Below are positions 21,301 through 29,698 of a DNA stretch of 64,000 bases, one piece after another. The stretch is from NCBI GenBank assembly GCA_900552455.1, contig URZX01000008.1:23858-87857 (forward strand), written 5' to 3'. The position numbers were made by a program, and so were the translations under genes. The notes below the pieces were generated by a model that was not told the origin of the DNA, did no database searches, and worked only from the letters and a program-made list of their open reading frames with translations. This DNA comes from an uncultured Peptococcaceae bacterium (lineage in GTDB: Bacteria; Bacillota; Peptococcia; Peptococcales; Peptococcaceae). The number at the start of each line of letters is the position of its first letter. Positions within the stretch are counted from its first letter, which is position 1.

Positions 21301-21820
21301 GCTCGAAATAATAATCCTCGCCAAAGAGGTCCTGATACCACATGGCGGCCTGGCGCGCGCCCTCGAGATCGTCATCGAGCAGCAGACGCGGCACTTCGCC
21401 ACCAAGGCAGGCGCTCATGGCGATGAGCCCGTCGTGATAGTCTGTGAGCAGCTCGCGGTCGACACGCGGATGATAATAAAAGCCTTCGAGAGAGCTCAGC
21501 GTCACGAGCTTACAGAGATTGCGATAGCCTGTGTCGTTTTTCGCGAGCAGGATGAGATGGTAAGGCGCGGCGTCGAGCCGGCTTTCCTTGTCAAAGCGCG
21601 TGCGCGGCGCGACATACACCTCGCAGCCGATGATGGGCTTGATACCAGCCTTTTTGCAGGCGCGATAAAACTCCACGGCGCCGTACATGACGCCGTGGTC
21701 GGTGATGGCAAGGGCGGGCATGCCAAGCTCGACGGCGCGGTCGATCTCGTCAGAAATGCGGCCGGCGCCGTCGAGCAGGCTGTAAGCTGTGTGGTTGTGC
21801 AGGTGTACGAATGGTTTCAT
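18386..21820 (-). CDS. dnaE: DNA polymerase III subunit alpha, DnaE type
   Basis: 1144 residues. It has an N-terminal PHP domain (HLHNHTAYSLLDG, ITDHGVMYG), then the C-family polymerase palm with the catalytic-Asp motif PDIDIDF and GPGRGSAAGSIVSYLLGI. HhH and a C-terminal OB fold follow. No DEDD exonuclease domain is inserted, which marks it as DnaE rather than PolC. It starts 14 bases after the YtoI-like gene stop and is probably co-transcribed with it. Confidence 0.97.
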   Translation of the reverse strand: MKPFVHLHNHTAYSLLDGAGRISDEIDRAVELGMPALAITDHGVMYGAVEFYRACKKAGIKPIIGCEVYVAPRTRFDKESRLDAAPYHLILLAKNDTGYRNLCKLVTLSSLEGFYYHPRVDRELLTDYHDGLIAMSACLGGEVPRLLLDDDLEGARQAAMWYQDLFGEDYYFELQNHGIPGQIKVNDGLHQLSRELGVRLVATNDNHYVRAEDAAVQDVMLCIQTATTLDTEDRMRFEGHEFYFKSYEEMLRMLPDDAAALDETVRVAEKCNFDFTLGHNYMPNFDTPPGMDHKAYLRSLCEEGIHRRYPAAGAEVTERLDYELGVIDKMGYNTYFLIVWDFVNYAKSHGIFVGPGRGSAAGSIVSYLLGITDIDPLKYQLLFERFLNPERVSMPDIDIDFCYERRGEVIDYVARKYGADHVTQIITFNSMLAKGAVRDVGRVMNVPLSVVNKVTKLIPSELGITLDKAISASDELRALIADDEQIAAMIQMAKSLEGLPRNAGVHAAGVVISAEPADHYLPLQRTKEDAVITQYPKDDVEAIGLLKMDFLGLRTLTVVNKTIESIRARYGVEVDFNTIPDDDPETYQMLSAGDTAGVFQLEGSGLRAVLKDLQPESLEDIIALVALYRPGPLGSGMVEDFIARKHGEQEITYLDPKLEPILNTTYGVILYQEQVMQIASSLCGFTLGEADMLRRAMGKKKPEIIAGYKTQFIEGAQKGGTSAEIAEKIFELIEYFAGYGFNKSHSAAYGLLAFQTGWLKCHYPKEFMAETLNSFIDRVDKMTFYISECRRLGIPVLPPDINASGLGFTATDEGIRFGLNAIKSVGQHPVDLICQARAEAPFTSFQDFCTRVEIGGTVGRRVLEALIKAGTFDSLGQGTRGLLAVLDECIAQAQQLQKNRNSNQMSLFDFVDAPSLNTVSVEIPDIGEFDKDERLRYEKEMLGIYVSGHPLDSFSEALQHIASCSISEINEQMDGVTLVLCGIMTGIRMQTTKKGDLMAYASLGDREGDIDLLIFPRTLPQVRSQLEENNIVKVTGRASIQDDERKIFVESIEPLRHAAADPAKAPLRVFVKIAEGLPYDDERVLAFLTREPRGDVPVFLCYMPESRIVLLNETYWVNDDPALWSRLGESFGPENVNIQRRQPQ

Positions 21821-21834
21821 CGTCTCATCCTCTG

Positions 21835-23142
21835 TCAGCCTTCGCGGATCAAGAGATCCACTTCGCTTTGTGCCACGAGGCGGCCGTCGATGGTCTCAAT
21901 ACGCACGGAGGCGTGGTGGTGGCCGTTGTATTCGGAAAGCAGCGGCAGCAGGTAGACGTCCTCATCGGCGCCGAGGGCGCTGAAAAAGCGCGTTGTCACC
22001 TGAAATGCCTGTCCCTGCAGATTTTTCACAACGCGCAGAGCGATGACAGCGGCGTTGCTGGAGAAAATATTCGCGGTGCCGAGGCTGAGGCTGCCGTATT
22101 CGTCGAGCATATAGGGAATGATGCGCCCGGAAAGGATGACATCTGGCTCCCGCGCGACGAGGGAAAATCCGCTCATGCAGATGTTGTCGGAGGTGTCGCC
22201 GAGATGCGGCTGCTTCTGCATGGTCTGCTGGGCTTCGATGAAATCCTTGAGGCTGACGACGCCGATGAGGGTGTTTTCCTCGTCGACGACGGGCACGAGC
22301 TCGACCTGTTCGAGCACGAGCAAACGCCCGAGATAGCTCACAAGGGTGTCGCTGTGGACAACGACAGGATTCGGCGTCATCACCTCTTCCACATAGGCGG
22401 ACGGCGGCTCGCCGGTGACGTCATAGGCGGTGACCATGCCTTCGAGCTTGCCATCGGCGGTGACGACAGGAAATTCGCGGTGCCCGGTCTGCAGGCTCAG
22501 CTCCTGCCAGTCGCCAACGGTGTCGATGGGCTGCAGCACATAGGGATCGGTGGTCATGATGTCGGCGATGGTGACGAGCTCGCGCTGCTGCACGCTGCCG
22601 ACGATGGCCTGGTTGATGGCGATGATGGCATCGAAGATGTCATAAGGCGTGGAGATCACGACGATCTTGTCGGAGAGGGCCTCGAGCCGATTCTTCGCGG
22701 CGATGCCGCTGTCGCCGGTGAGCATCACAGGCAGATCGTGGCTGTAGACATAATCCATGAGCTCCTTGCTGTACTCACCGATGATCATGGTCTGCGGCAG
22801 CGGTTTTTTCTCGCGCAGATGGGCCTCGCTGGAGGCGACGAAAAATGCCTTCGGCGCAACATCGCTCTTGTCGGCGCCATGCAAAAGCTGGCCTTCGACA
22901 ATATTGGCGAGCTCGCGATAGGTCAGCGAATCGATGGAGCGCTCCTTTTCCTGCTCGATGCGGATGGTGCCCACCTTGGGAATGGAGGAGACAAGCCCCT
23001 CGTTTTCTGCATCCTTGATCGCGCGATACACCGTTCCTTCGCTGATGTTCATCTGGCGCGCAAGCTGGCGCACGGACACTTTTTCGCCCACGTCCAGGCT
23101 TTCGATGAATTCTATGACGATATCATGCTTTGTCTTCTGCAT
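21835..23142 (-). CDS. YtoI-like regulator: HTH, DRTGG, two CBS, HotDog domains
   Basis: 435 residues. Layout: winged-HTH (about 1-60, SVRQLARQMNISEGTVYRAIKDAE); a DRTGG domain (about 68-185, with PLPQTMIIG and VMLTGDSGI); a CBS pair (about 192-315: IMTTDPYVL and VMTPNPVVV, each opening a CBS motif); and a C-terminal HotDog thioesterase-like fold (about 325-435). This matches the B. subtilis YtoI architecture, also found next to dnaE. CBS modules bind adenine nucleotides, so it may be a DNA-binding energy or nucleotide sensor. Target genes are unknown. Confidence 0.88.
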   Translation of the reverse strand: MQKTKHDIVIEFIESLDVGEKVSVRQLARQMNISEGTVYRAIKDAENEGLVSSIPKVGTIRIEQEKERSIDSLTYRELANIVEGQLLHGADKSDVAPKAFFVASSEAHLREKKPLPQTMIIGEYSKELMDYVYSHDLPVMLTGDSGIAAKNRLEALSDKIVVISTPYDIFDAIIAINQAIVGSVQQRELVTIADIMTTDPYVLQPIDTVGDWQELSLQTGHREFPVVTADGKLEGMVTAYDVTGEPPSAYVEEVMTPNPVVVHSDTLVSYLGRLLVLEQVELVPVVDEENTLIGVVSLKDFIEAQQTMQKQPHLGDTSDNICMSGFSLVAREPDVILSGRIIPYMLDEYGSLSLGTANIFSSNAAVIALRVVKNLQGQAFQVTTRFFSALGADEDVYLLPLLSEYNGHHHASVRIETIDGRLVAQSEVDLLIREG

Positions 23143-23171
23143 GTGGTTCCTCCTTTGCTGGCAGCGGGTGC

Positions 23172-23203
23172 AAAAAAAGCCTTTGCCAAGCAGACAAAGG
23201 CTT
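23172..23203 (-). terminator. terminator of the pilus-pepP-efp operon
   Basis: AAGCCTTTG / CAAAGGCTT stem followed on the minus strand by TTTTTTT, about 65 bases after the last gene of the leftward operon and before the YtoI-like gene. Confidence 0.88.
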
Positions 23204-23268
23204 CTTCTTTTCAGACAAGAATGAAAGTCGATCTCGTTCCTCAGAGGACGAGCACATCCGCCACCATA

Positions 23269-23715
23269 TCAGTCTTCGTCCAGTTCATCCTCAATGACGA
23301 TCTCGTCATCTTCCACTTCTTCGTAGTCATCGTCCTTGCCGATGACGGCAACAACTGCGTCGCAGTTTGGGCAGAGAACCTCCACAGGTTCGTCGTAATC
23401 GCCCTGATAATAGCCAACGGTTTCCCCGCAGACAGGGCATTCGGTCTCAACGAAAATATCATCATCGTCAAAATCCACATCGTCGTCGTCCCAGTCGTCG
23501 AACATGAGATCCTCGACATCGCCGAGATCCTCGTCGATCGCTTCTGCATACTCCGTCAGCTCATGCACATATTCTTCGAGGGATTCGATCTCTTCTGCCA
23601 TATCATTGATGCAGGCGAGCAGCGCCTTGACAAAATCGCCCTTTTCGGCATCCTCCGTCAGACCCTTGCCTTCTGCCAAACCCTTCAGATAAGCTGCGTG
23701 CTGTGATAAATCCAT
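23269..23715 (-). CDS. acidic CD1247-like protein with a zinc ribbon
   Basis: 148 residues. The N-terminal 50 or so (DLSQHAAYLKGLAEGKGL, then an acidic helix) match the CD1247 N-terminal family. A very acidic linker (DDWDDDDVDFDDDD) leads to two CxxC pairs (CPVC, CPNC) that should bind zinc, and the tail is again acidic. Proteins of this type commonly follow efp in anaerobic Bacillota. The role is unknown; the charge and ribbon suggest contact with a basic protein or nucleic-acid machine. Confidence 0.75.
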   Translation of the reverse strand: MDLSQHAAYLKGLAEGKGLTEDAEKGDFVKALLACINDMAEEIESLEEYVHELTEYAEAIDEDLGDVEDLMFDDWDDDDVDFDDDDIFVETECPVCGETVGYYQGDYDEPVEVLCPNCDAVVAVIGKDDDYEEVEDDEIVIEDELDED

Positions 23716-23751
23716 TTTCCTGAAACCCCTTTCGGTTCTCTTTAAAACGTC

Positions 23752-24309
23752 TTACGCTCTTTCAATATACTGACCGGTGCGCGTGTCGATGCGGAGCACG
23801 TCGCCGGTGTTGACAAAGAATGGCACGTTAACAACAACGCCAGTTTCCATGGTGGCTGGCTTGGTGCCGCCGGACTGGGTGTCGCCCTTGATGCCCGGCT
23901 CCGTTTCGGTGACAGTCAGTTCAACGGTGTTTGGCAGTTCAACGCCAAGGATGATCCCATTGTAGCTGTTGATCTGGCAGTCCATGTTTTCCTTCAGGAA
24001 TTTGTCGCCGCCCTGGAGCTGTTCTGCAGTCAGGCTGACCTGTTCGTAGGTGTTGTTGTCCATGAAGACATACGCTTCACCGTCGAAGTAAAGATACTGC
24101 ATCATAGCGCGGTCGATGGTTGCCTTTGGCAGCTTTTCGCCGCCGCGGAAGGTCAGCTCGGTGGTGGCGCCGGTCTTGAGGTTTTTCAACTTCGTGCGGA
24201 CAAAGGCTGCGCCCTTCCCTGGTTTTACATGCTGAAATTCGAGTACTTGACATGGGTCACCGTTGTATTCGATGGTGACGCCCGGTCTGAAATCATTGGA
24301 TGAAATCAT
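23752..24309 (-). CDS. efp: translation elongation factor P
   Basis: 185 residues in three domains. It rescues ribosomes stalled on polyproline. The tip loop is [10 protein letters not shown], with Lys32 at the position that is modified in many bacteria. The C-terminal signature [16 protein letters not shown] is intact. It lies in the pepP-efp order usual in Bacillota. Confidence 0.98.
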   Translation of the reverse strand: MISSNDFRPGVTIEYNGDPCQVLEFQHVKPGKGAAFVRTKLKNLKTGATTELTFRGGEKLPKATIDRAMMQYLYFDGEAYVFMDNNTYEQVSLTAEQLQGGDKFLKENMDCQINSYNGIILGVELPNTVELTVTETEPGIKGDTQSGGTKPATMETGVVVNVPFFVNTGDVLRIDTRTGQYIERA

Positions 24310-24386
24310 GCGTTAAACTCCTCCTAAAAAATTACGTCTAATTTATTATACAGTAGGTCGCCGAGAATATCAATATTCAGCCGCCA

Positions 24387-25469
24387 TCAAACAATGAGCA
24401 ATTCTTTCGGCGAAGTCGTGAGATTTTCGCAGCCGCCCTCTCTGAGCACGACAAGATCCTCAATGCGCACGCCGCCAATCCCCGGCACATAAAGCCCCGG
24501 CTCCACACTGATCACCGTGCCCGCCGGCAGCTGCTCCTTCACATTCCGCGAAAAACGCGGCTCCTCGTGGATCTCCAGGCCAACGCTGTGCCCCAGCCCA
24601 TGGCCAAAATAGCTACCAAAGCCCGCCTTGTCAAAAACCGCCTGCACCAGATCCTGCATCTTCTCGCCAATGGCGCCAGCGCGCGCCGCCGCCAGCGCCG
24701 ACTGCTGCGCCTTCAGCACCAGCGCGTAGAGATCCTTCTGCGCCTCCGAGAGCGTGCCCACGCCGATCGTGCGCGTCATGTCCGAGCAATAGCCCTCGTA
24801 CACACAGCCAAAATCAAACACCACCAGATCGCCCCGCTCGATTTTTTTGTTCGAGGCGACGCCGTGGGGCATTGCCGATCGCACGCCGCTCGCCACGATC
24901 GTCTCAAAACTGAGCCCGCTCGCCCCCGCACGGCGCATCGCCAGCTCCAGCTCAAAAGCCAGCTCGCGCTCCGTCACACCCGGCCGCACAAGCTCCAGCA
25001 CCTGCCGAAACGCAGCATCGCCGATGTGTTCGGCGGTGCGGATGAGGGCGATCTCCTCCTCATCCTTCACAGCGCGGAACCGCTCCACCGCCTGCTCGAG
25101 GGGGATCAGATTTGCGCGCCCAAAGCAGGATTTTAAGCGATCGTAAAAGTCAAACGAGAGGTCATGGCGCTCAAACGCCAGCACCGCCCAGTTCTCACGC
25201 TCGCAAAGCTTGGCGATGCTCATCGGCGGCGTGTAGCGCGCAAGCTTTTCCAGCGTGAAATGCGGACACTGCTGACGCGCCTGCATCGTGTAGCGAGAAT
25301 CTGTGAGAATGAACGCTTTGTCGCGGCTGATGACCAGATACGCAAACGTTCCGGTGAAGCCGCTGAGATAGCGGATGTTGGAACGATCCGAAATGAGCAT
25401 CGCGTCGTACTGGTCTCCCTGCTCTGCGAGCCACGCCTGAAACCGTTTCAATCTTTTTTCATATTGCAT
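24387..25469 (-). CDS. pepP: M24 family Xaa-Pro aminopeptidase
   Basis: 360 residues from ATG 25469 (MQYEKRLKRFQ), preceded by AAAGGAGG. It has an N-terminal creatinase-like domain and a C-terminal pita-bread domain with the metal ligands: Asp in VVFDFGC, Asp in CSDMTRT, His in GHGLGHSVG, Glu in SVEPGLY and Glu in GVRIED. It removes N-terminal residues preceding proline. It starts 20 bases after the last pilus gene, so it shares that transcript. Confidence 0.95.
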   Translation of the reverse strand: MQYEKRLKRFQAWLAEQGDQYDAMLISDRSNIRYLSGFTGTFAYLVISRDKAFILTDSRYTMQARQQCPHFTLEKLARYTPPMSIAKLCERENWAVLAFERHDLSFDFYDRLKSCFGRANLIPLEQAVERFRAVKDEEEIALIRTAEHIGDAAFRQVLELVRPGVTERELAFELELAMRRAGASGLSFETIVASGVRSAMPHGVASNKKIERGDLVVFDFGCVYEGYCSDMTRTIGVGTLSEAQKDLYALVLKAQQSALAAARAGAIGEKMQDLVQAVFDKAGFGSYFGHGLGHSVGLEIHEEPRFSRNVKEQLPAGTVISVEPGLYVPGIGGVRIEDLVVLREGGCENLTTSPKELLIV

Positions 25470-25489
25470 CGATGAATGACCTCCTTTAT

Positions 25490-26422
25490 TTATTCCAGTT
25501 GTCCGAGTATGAGATAGCACCATCGTTCCGGCGCCGGCTGCGCAGGAAGCGCTGCAAGCGGCAATATCTGCCGTCCCTCGACAGGCGTTTCCGCATCCTC
25601 TTCTTCTGGCGTCTCCGTCTCTGGCGGATTCGGCATGTAGATGGTTGCCGCATCGATCCGCGCCAGAGTTTCCGGCGGAACATCCTCGCCGAGCACAACA
25701 GTCTCGGCGCGCAGCCTCACACTCTCACCAACGGTCAGTGTACCATCAATCCAGGCATTTTTGCAACTCAAATCGCCCTCAAGTTGCAGATCGTCTTCAA
25801 AAATCGCGTTGCCCGCAAGCTGGAGCGTCGTTTGCAGCTGCACCGAGAAATCGTCGCCAGCAAAATGCGTCGCCAAAAGGCTTCCGGAAAGCGCACACGA
25901 GCCGCCGTCCCCGAGCACAAAAGTGCGCGCCACGCTCAGTTTGTCGTCACAGAGGATGACCAGATCCTCCGCCGCATGATGTTCCAGCCAGCGCCTCGGC
26001 ACATCGCGCTGCACATCGTAGTAAAGCGCCCGCTCTGCGCACGCAAATGCAAAGCGCGCCTCCAGCGGCAGCGCAAAAAGCCGCACGCGATGCACCCGGC
26101 GACCCCCATCCGCCAGGCTGCTTGCGCTCTCTAACCGGACAGTGCGCGCCTCCACTTTTTCCACAGTGACAAGCCGACGCTGGCCCTCGATCGGTTCGTC
26201 AGACAGCAAAACACGCCCGACAGAGAGCGCCGCGCCAGACGCGTTCAATTCATCGAGGGTGTCCGCCAGCGCCGTGCGGTGCAGCTGCGCCAGCTGCAGG
26301 CCGCCGATCTCATCCCCTCTGGCAGCGCTGCGCAAACCTGCCATTTCCACGCCGCAAACCAGCACCAGCGCCAGCATCGCGCAGGCAATGAGCGCAAGGA
26401 TCATGATATTGCCACGCCGCAT
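25490..26422 (-). CDS. PilX/GspK-like minor pilin with beta-helix-like C-terminus
   Basis: 310 residues. The N-terminus MRRGNIMILALIACAMLALV is a short basic leader ending in Gly and then a hydrophobic helix, as in PilX/GspK proteins, which lack the strict FTLIE motif. The C-terminal part has alternating residues in repeats such as AGNAIFEDDLQLEGDLSCKN, resembling bactofilin or polymer-forming beta-helices. The Pro/Glu-rich end (NPPETETPEEEDAETP) is probably disordered. It probably sits at the pilus tip or acts as an assembly subunit. It is the last gene before pepP. Confidence 0.6.
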   Translation of the reverse strand: MRRGNIMILALIACAMLALVLVCGVEMAGLRSAARGDEIGGLQLAQLHRTALADTLDELNASGAALSVGRVLLSDEPIEGQRRLVTVEKVEARTVRLESASSLADGGRRVHRVRLFALPLEARFAFACAERALYYDVQRDVPRRWLEHHAAEDLVILCDDKLSVARTFVLGDGGSCALSGSLLATHFAGDDFSVQLQTTLQLAGNAIFEDDLQLEGDLSCKNAWIDGTLTVGESVRLRAETVVLGEDVPPETLARIDAATIYMPNPPETETPEEEDAETPVEGRQILPLAALPAQPAPERWCYLILGQLE

Positions 26423-26440
26423 ATTGACAACTCCCCTTCA

Positions 26441-26827
26441 TTACAATAGGAAACTGAGGCCGAGCGTGCTGGCCGCCGCCTCCTCCGTGCGAAACTGAAA
26501 AGACCCGATCGCGCAGAATCGCCCTTCCCTTTCCAGCCAGGTGTAAAATGCTTGCAGATTTTCCCGTGTACCAGCGAGCACCAGGCTGCCCTGCAAAGAA
26601 TCGGCAGCGGTATGCATGCTTTCCACGGTGAGGCCGAGCTCCTGCGCTTTCATGCTGCATTCATAAAGGGCTTCGGTGCTATTCCACGGCGTTTCGTTTT
26701 CGCTGACAACAATTGGCTCCAGTGCTTCTTCGGCTGGCGCCTTCTGCCACTGTTCTGCCACATTTGTCCACAAAAAAAGCCCGAGCGCCAGGAGCAGCGC
26801 ATAGATATAGCCTTTGCGAATGCTCAT
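26441..26827 (-). CDS. GspM/PilO-like pilus assembly protein
   Basis: 128 residues: a short cytoplasmic start, one membrane helix (YIYALLLALGLFLWTNVA), then a small ferredoxin-like extracytoplasmic domain. Its topology, size and position after the GspL-like gene suggest the GspM/PilO inner-membrane partner. Start ATG overlaps the preceding stop (ATGA). Sequence similarity is too weak to be certain. Confidence 0.55.
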   Translation of the reverse strand: MSIRKGYIYALLLALGLFLWTNVAEQWQKAPAEEALEPIVVSENETPWNSTEALYECSMKAQELGLTVESMHTAADSLQGSLVLAGTRENLQAFYTWLEREGRFCAIGSFQFRTEEAAASTLGLSFLL

Positions 26828-27933
26828 GATGCGTCGCCTCCCTCCAACGAAATCTGCACAACAAATTCATAAAACGTTTGCTCATCCTCGCTCGTGCGCG
26901 TCATTTCCAGGAGCAGCGGATGCAGATCCGGCTCCACTTCCGCCAGCGCACGCATATACGCCGCCAGGTCGAGCGCTTCGGCGCAGCGTCCGTTGAGAGC
27001 GAGCGTGTCATCGACGGCATCCTGACCAAGAAGCGTGATGCGCTCATCCTTGACGGCATAGGCCTCTGTCAGCAGCACGCCATACGTACTGCGCTCCACA
27101 ACATTCTGCGGCTGCGCCTGCTGCGGCGCGTCGTCAATCTCAGCAGGCCGCATCGCCAGCCCGATCAACAGCACGCCAGGAAGCAGCACACAGAGTAGGA
27201 GCAGCGCTACGAGCGGCCGATCTTCACGCAGAGATACCGCCGTTTGCGCATGCAATGGACGCAGTGCACAGGCGAGCAGGCGCACACTGTCGCATTCCTG
27301 CGTTGTCTCCAGCCGCAAAACGCTCATACTTGTCGGCTCCGCCAGTCCCAGTTCATGATGTGCAGCGCTCAGGTTCTTTTTCAACGTCAGTGCATCGACG
27401 CTGTTATCTGCGCGCGCGTCGATGACGCGTCCGTTTTGCATAGCGACAATGGCGTTCCAAAGCACCGCAGAAAGCTGATACCAGCCATCCGCCAGATCTG
27501 GCAGCTGCGCAGCGGCAAGATCCGCCGCACCAACGATGCGCAGACGCCGCGCAAAGCGACCGAAGGGGGCCGTGAGGGATCGCAGTTTTTTCTCCATGCA
27601 ACCACAAACAGCGCATCGTCCCTCCGCATCCAGCATCTGCACCGCTAACGCAGCCGGTCGCTCCTTCAGTTCGGCGGTCAGCGCGTTTGCCGCCATGGCG
27701 CGCTGCTGCGTCGGCTTTGTCTGACTCGGCAGCATGATGATGCGTCGCACCAGCGCTGTTTCCGGTGCGACCAAGAGCAGCGTGTCCTGTCGGCGCAGCC
27801 TGCGCGCATCTGCCGCCTGCTTCAGCCAGATATTGAGATGCTGTTTTTTCACCTCTTCCCGCCAGCGCTGCTCGACGCCGTCAAGCGCACGTACGACGAA
27901 CTGCTCGTTGTCTTCGTAAAATACCACGATCAT
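26824..27933 (-). CDS. GspL-like (PilM-PilN fusion type) pilus assembly protein
   Basis: 369 residues from ATG 27933, eight bases after AAAGGAGG; two GTG codons just upstream overlap that site. About 240 cytoplasmic residues resemble the actin-like domain of PilM/GspL (TLLLVAPETALVRRIIMLPS, LADGWYQLSAVLWNAIVAMQNG). One membrane helix (LLLLCVLLPGVLLIGLAM) and a 100-residue external domain follow. This would join cytoplasmic ATPase and membrane platform in one polypeptide, as GspL does. Confidence 0.6.
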   Translation of the reverse strand: MIVVFYEDNEQFVVRALDGVEQRWREEVKKQHLNIWLKQAADARRLRRQDTLLLVAPETALVRRIIMLPSQTKPTQQRAMAANALTAELKERPAALAVQMLDAEGRCAVCGCMEKKLRSLTAPFGRFARRLRIVGAADLAAAQLPDLADGWYQLSAVLWNAIVAMQNGRVIDARADNSVDALTLKKNLSAAHHELGLAEPTSMSVLRLETTQECDSVRLLACALRPLHAQTAVSLREDRPLVALLLLCVLLPGVLLIGLAMRPAEIDDAPQQAQPQNVVERSTYGVLLTEAYAVKDERITLLGQDAVDDTLALNGRCAEALDLAAYMRALAEVEPDLHPLLLEMTRTSEDEQTFYEFVVQISLEGGDAS

Positions 27934-27947
27934 CACGGTCACCTCCT

Positions 27948-28586
27948 TTATTCAAATTTCACGACCAGTGGGATCACGCGATACGCCGTCACCAGCGTAT
28001 TCGCTTTCGTGTAGCCAGCAAGATGGATCTCAACGCTGTAGATATCATCAGCCAGAGAACAGCGTGCGCCGTCGCGCCCACGATAATAGATCCGAAATCC
28101 GCGCTCCTCGTTCAGCAGCCCTGCATTGCTGCTGAGATAAATTGCCAGCGGCTGGTCGGCGCCACTGTGCAGGCTGTCCTCCTGCCACCGATAAAGCACA
28201 TGGTTGGGCAGTGGTCGTTCCTTCGGGCTTTCCTGGCTGAGATCGCTCGGACTCGACCGCAGCACGTAGCCAACGCGGCCCAACGCACGCTCGTCCCCTT
28301 CGTCCATCATCAGTAGCCGCAATTCATAAGACGTGCGGATCTCTGAAAGTGGCCGACTGTCGACGCGCTCAAAATAATCCACATCAATATCAACTGCGCT
28401 GCGCACATCGTGCTCCATAAAATCCAGCGCCTGTTCAAGCTGGTCAGCGATGACTTCTTCCTCAAATCCGCTGCGTGACCAGGTGATGCTGTTGGCGATC
28501 AAATGCGAAAGCAAACTAATCAGCAAGCCGCAGATCAAAAGCACGACCAGCAATTCAATGAGCGTAAAAGCTGCGTGTTTTTTCAT
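27948..28586 (-). CDS. GspJ/ComGF-like minor prepilin
   Basis: 212 residues. The N-terminus MKKHAA-FTLIELLVVLLI is a class III prepilin signal with Glu at +5 after the predicted cut, but Ala instead of Gly before it. The long, mostly beta C-terminal domain is typical of GspJ-size minor pilins. It overlaps the preceding gene by four bases. Confidence 0.8.
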   Translation of the reverse strand: MKKHAAFTLIELLVVLLICGLLISLLSHLIANSITWSRSGFEEEVIADQLEQALDFMEHDVRSAVDIDVDYFERVDSRPLSEIRTSYELRLLMMDEGDERALGRVGYVLRSSPSDLSQESPKERPLPNHVLYRWQEDSLHSGADQPLAIYLSSNAGLLNEERGFRIYYRGRDGARCSLADDIYSVEIHLAGYTKANTLVTAYRVIPLVVKFE

Positions 28587-28900
28587 GACGGCCCCTCCCG
28601 CACAAGAAAAACATGCGTCTCGTGCCAGCGCTCGTGGGTCACGCGAAGCACGTAGACGTCATTTTGCAGCACCGTTTCGTAGCGCCAGCCGCCCTCGAGA
28701 TGCCCGCTTCTTTCCTCTGGTGGCGCTGCTTCCAATTCTGCGAGCAGCGCTTCCACCTGCGGCACCAGCGCAGCATCGTCAGCATCTCGCGCTGAGAGAA
28801 GCCCCAATCCACCAACACCTCTCACCAGCGCCACCAGGCAGAGTGCAATGATCGCCAGGCAGACGACCATCTCGATCAACGTCATCGCCCGGCGTCTCAT
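28583..28900 (-). CDS. GspI/ComGE-like minor prepilin
   Basis: 105 residues. The N-terminus MRRRA-MTLIEMVVCLAIIAL gives Ala at -1 and Met rather than Phe at +1, with the conserved Glu at +5. A small beta domain follows. It overlaps its neighbours on both sides by four bases (ATGA). Confidence 0.78.
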   Translation of the reverse strand: MRRRAMTLIEMVVCLAIIALCLVALVRGVGGLGLLSARDADDAALVPQVEALLAELEAAPPEERSGHLEGGWRYETVLQNDVYVLRVTHERWHETHVFLVREGPS

Positions 28901-29358
28901 GACTCTACTCCCACGCGAATGCGGCCAAGATTGCTGACAACGAGCGTGCGCGCCTGTTCACCGCAGCGCACCGTCAGTGTGCATTTGTCATACGCCGTGC
29001 CGCGCGGCTCAAAAACGATCTGCCCAGTGAGAGAATTTGCCTGCAAACGCAAACGCTCACTGACCAGCGCTTTTGTCTGTGTCTGTTCGCCGTTCGCATC
29101 GCGCACCGTCAGACGATAGCCACCCTCGCAGCGAACGAAAGACGCTTTTTCGCCGCTGCGCTGTGCCTCAGCGCGTAGCCAGATGAGATCTTTTTCCAGA
29201 AGCCGCACCTGCTGCTCCACGAGCTGACGGTCATACAGCGCGCCCACGCGCGGCACCATCACAACCAAAAGCAGGCTCAAAATCCCCAACACCACCACCA
29301 GCTCAATCAGCGTGAATGCGCGCCGACGTGCGCTCGGCGAAAAATTCTCCCTGTTCAT
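28897..29358 (-). CDS. GspH/ComGD-like minor prepilin
   Basis: About 153 residues from ATG 29358; a GTG at 29370 is an alternative but sits against the ribosome site. The basic leader ends RRRA-FTLIELVVVLGIL, again Ala at -1. Its 150-residue size and beta-rich C-terminus fit GspH/FimT. It overlaps the end of the major prepilin gene by about 55 bases. Confidence 0.8.
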   Translation of the reverse strand: MNRENFSPSARRRAFTLIELVVVLGILSLLLVVMVPRVGALYDRQLVEQQVRLLEKDLIWLRAEAQRSGEKASFVRCEGGYRLTVRDANGEQTQTKALVSERLRLQANSLTGQIVFEPRGTAYDKCTLTVRCGEQARTLVVSNLGRIRVGVES

Positions 29359-29686
29359 ACACTTCGTCACCCTTCTTTAATGCCACTATCGCCACTCCAT
29401 CGCCTGCTACCACTTTATACGCGTAACCAGCCACCGGACTTTCGATCTCGCTGGCGAGCACACCTGCTTCAACAAGCGCGCTCTGCGTCGTCGCTCGTTC
29501 CTCCGGATAGCGCTGCGCAAACTGCTCCGTTGCCGTCAGGAGCATCGCCAGATCGGCTTCGATGCGCGTCTGCCGCGCATCTGTCAGAGTATCTCCAACG
29601 CGTACACCGACAACCGTCGCCAGAATGCCGATGATAACGAGCACAACGATCAGCTCGATCAGCGAAAAACCTTTACGCCTTGCCAT
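29303..29686 (-). CDS. major prepilin, GspG/ComGC-like
   Basis: 127 residues. ARRKG-FSLIELIVVLVIIGI is a standard prepilin peptidase site with Gly at -1 and Glu at +5; it is the only one of the four FxLIE-type prepilins here to keep Gly. Its short body fits a major pseudopilin. The strong AAGGAGG site and first position among the pilins suggest it is the most abundant subunit. Confidence 0.85.
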   Translation of the reverse strand: MARRKGFSLIELIVVLVIIGILATVVGVRVGDTLTDARQTRIEADLAMLLTATEQFAQRYPEERATTQSALVEAGVLASEIESPVAGYAYKVVAGDGVAIVALKKGDEVYEQGEFFAERTSARIHAD

Positions 29687-29698
29687 GGCTTCGCCTCC

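Noticed and set aside
18347..21955. Two long plus-strand open frames opposite dnaE
   Set aside because: Both are antisense shadows of a clear polymerase gene and encode no known fold.
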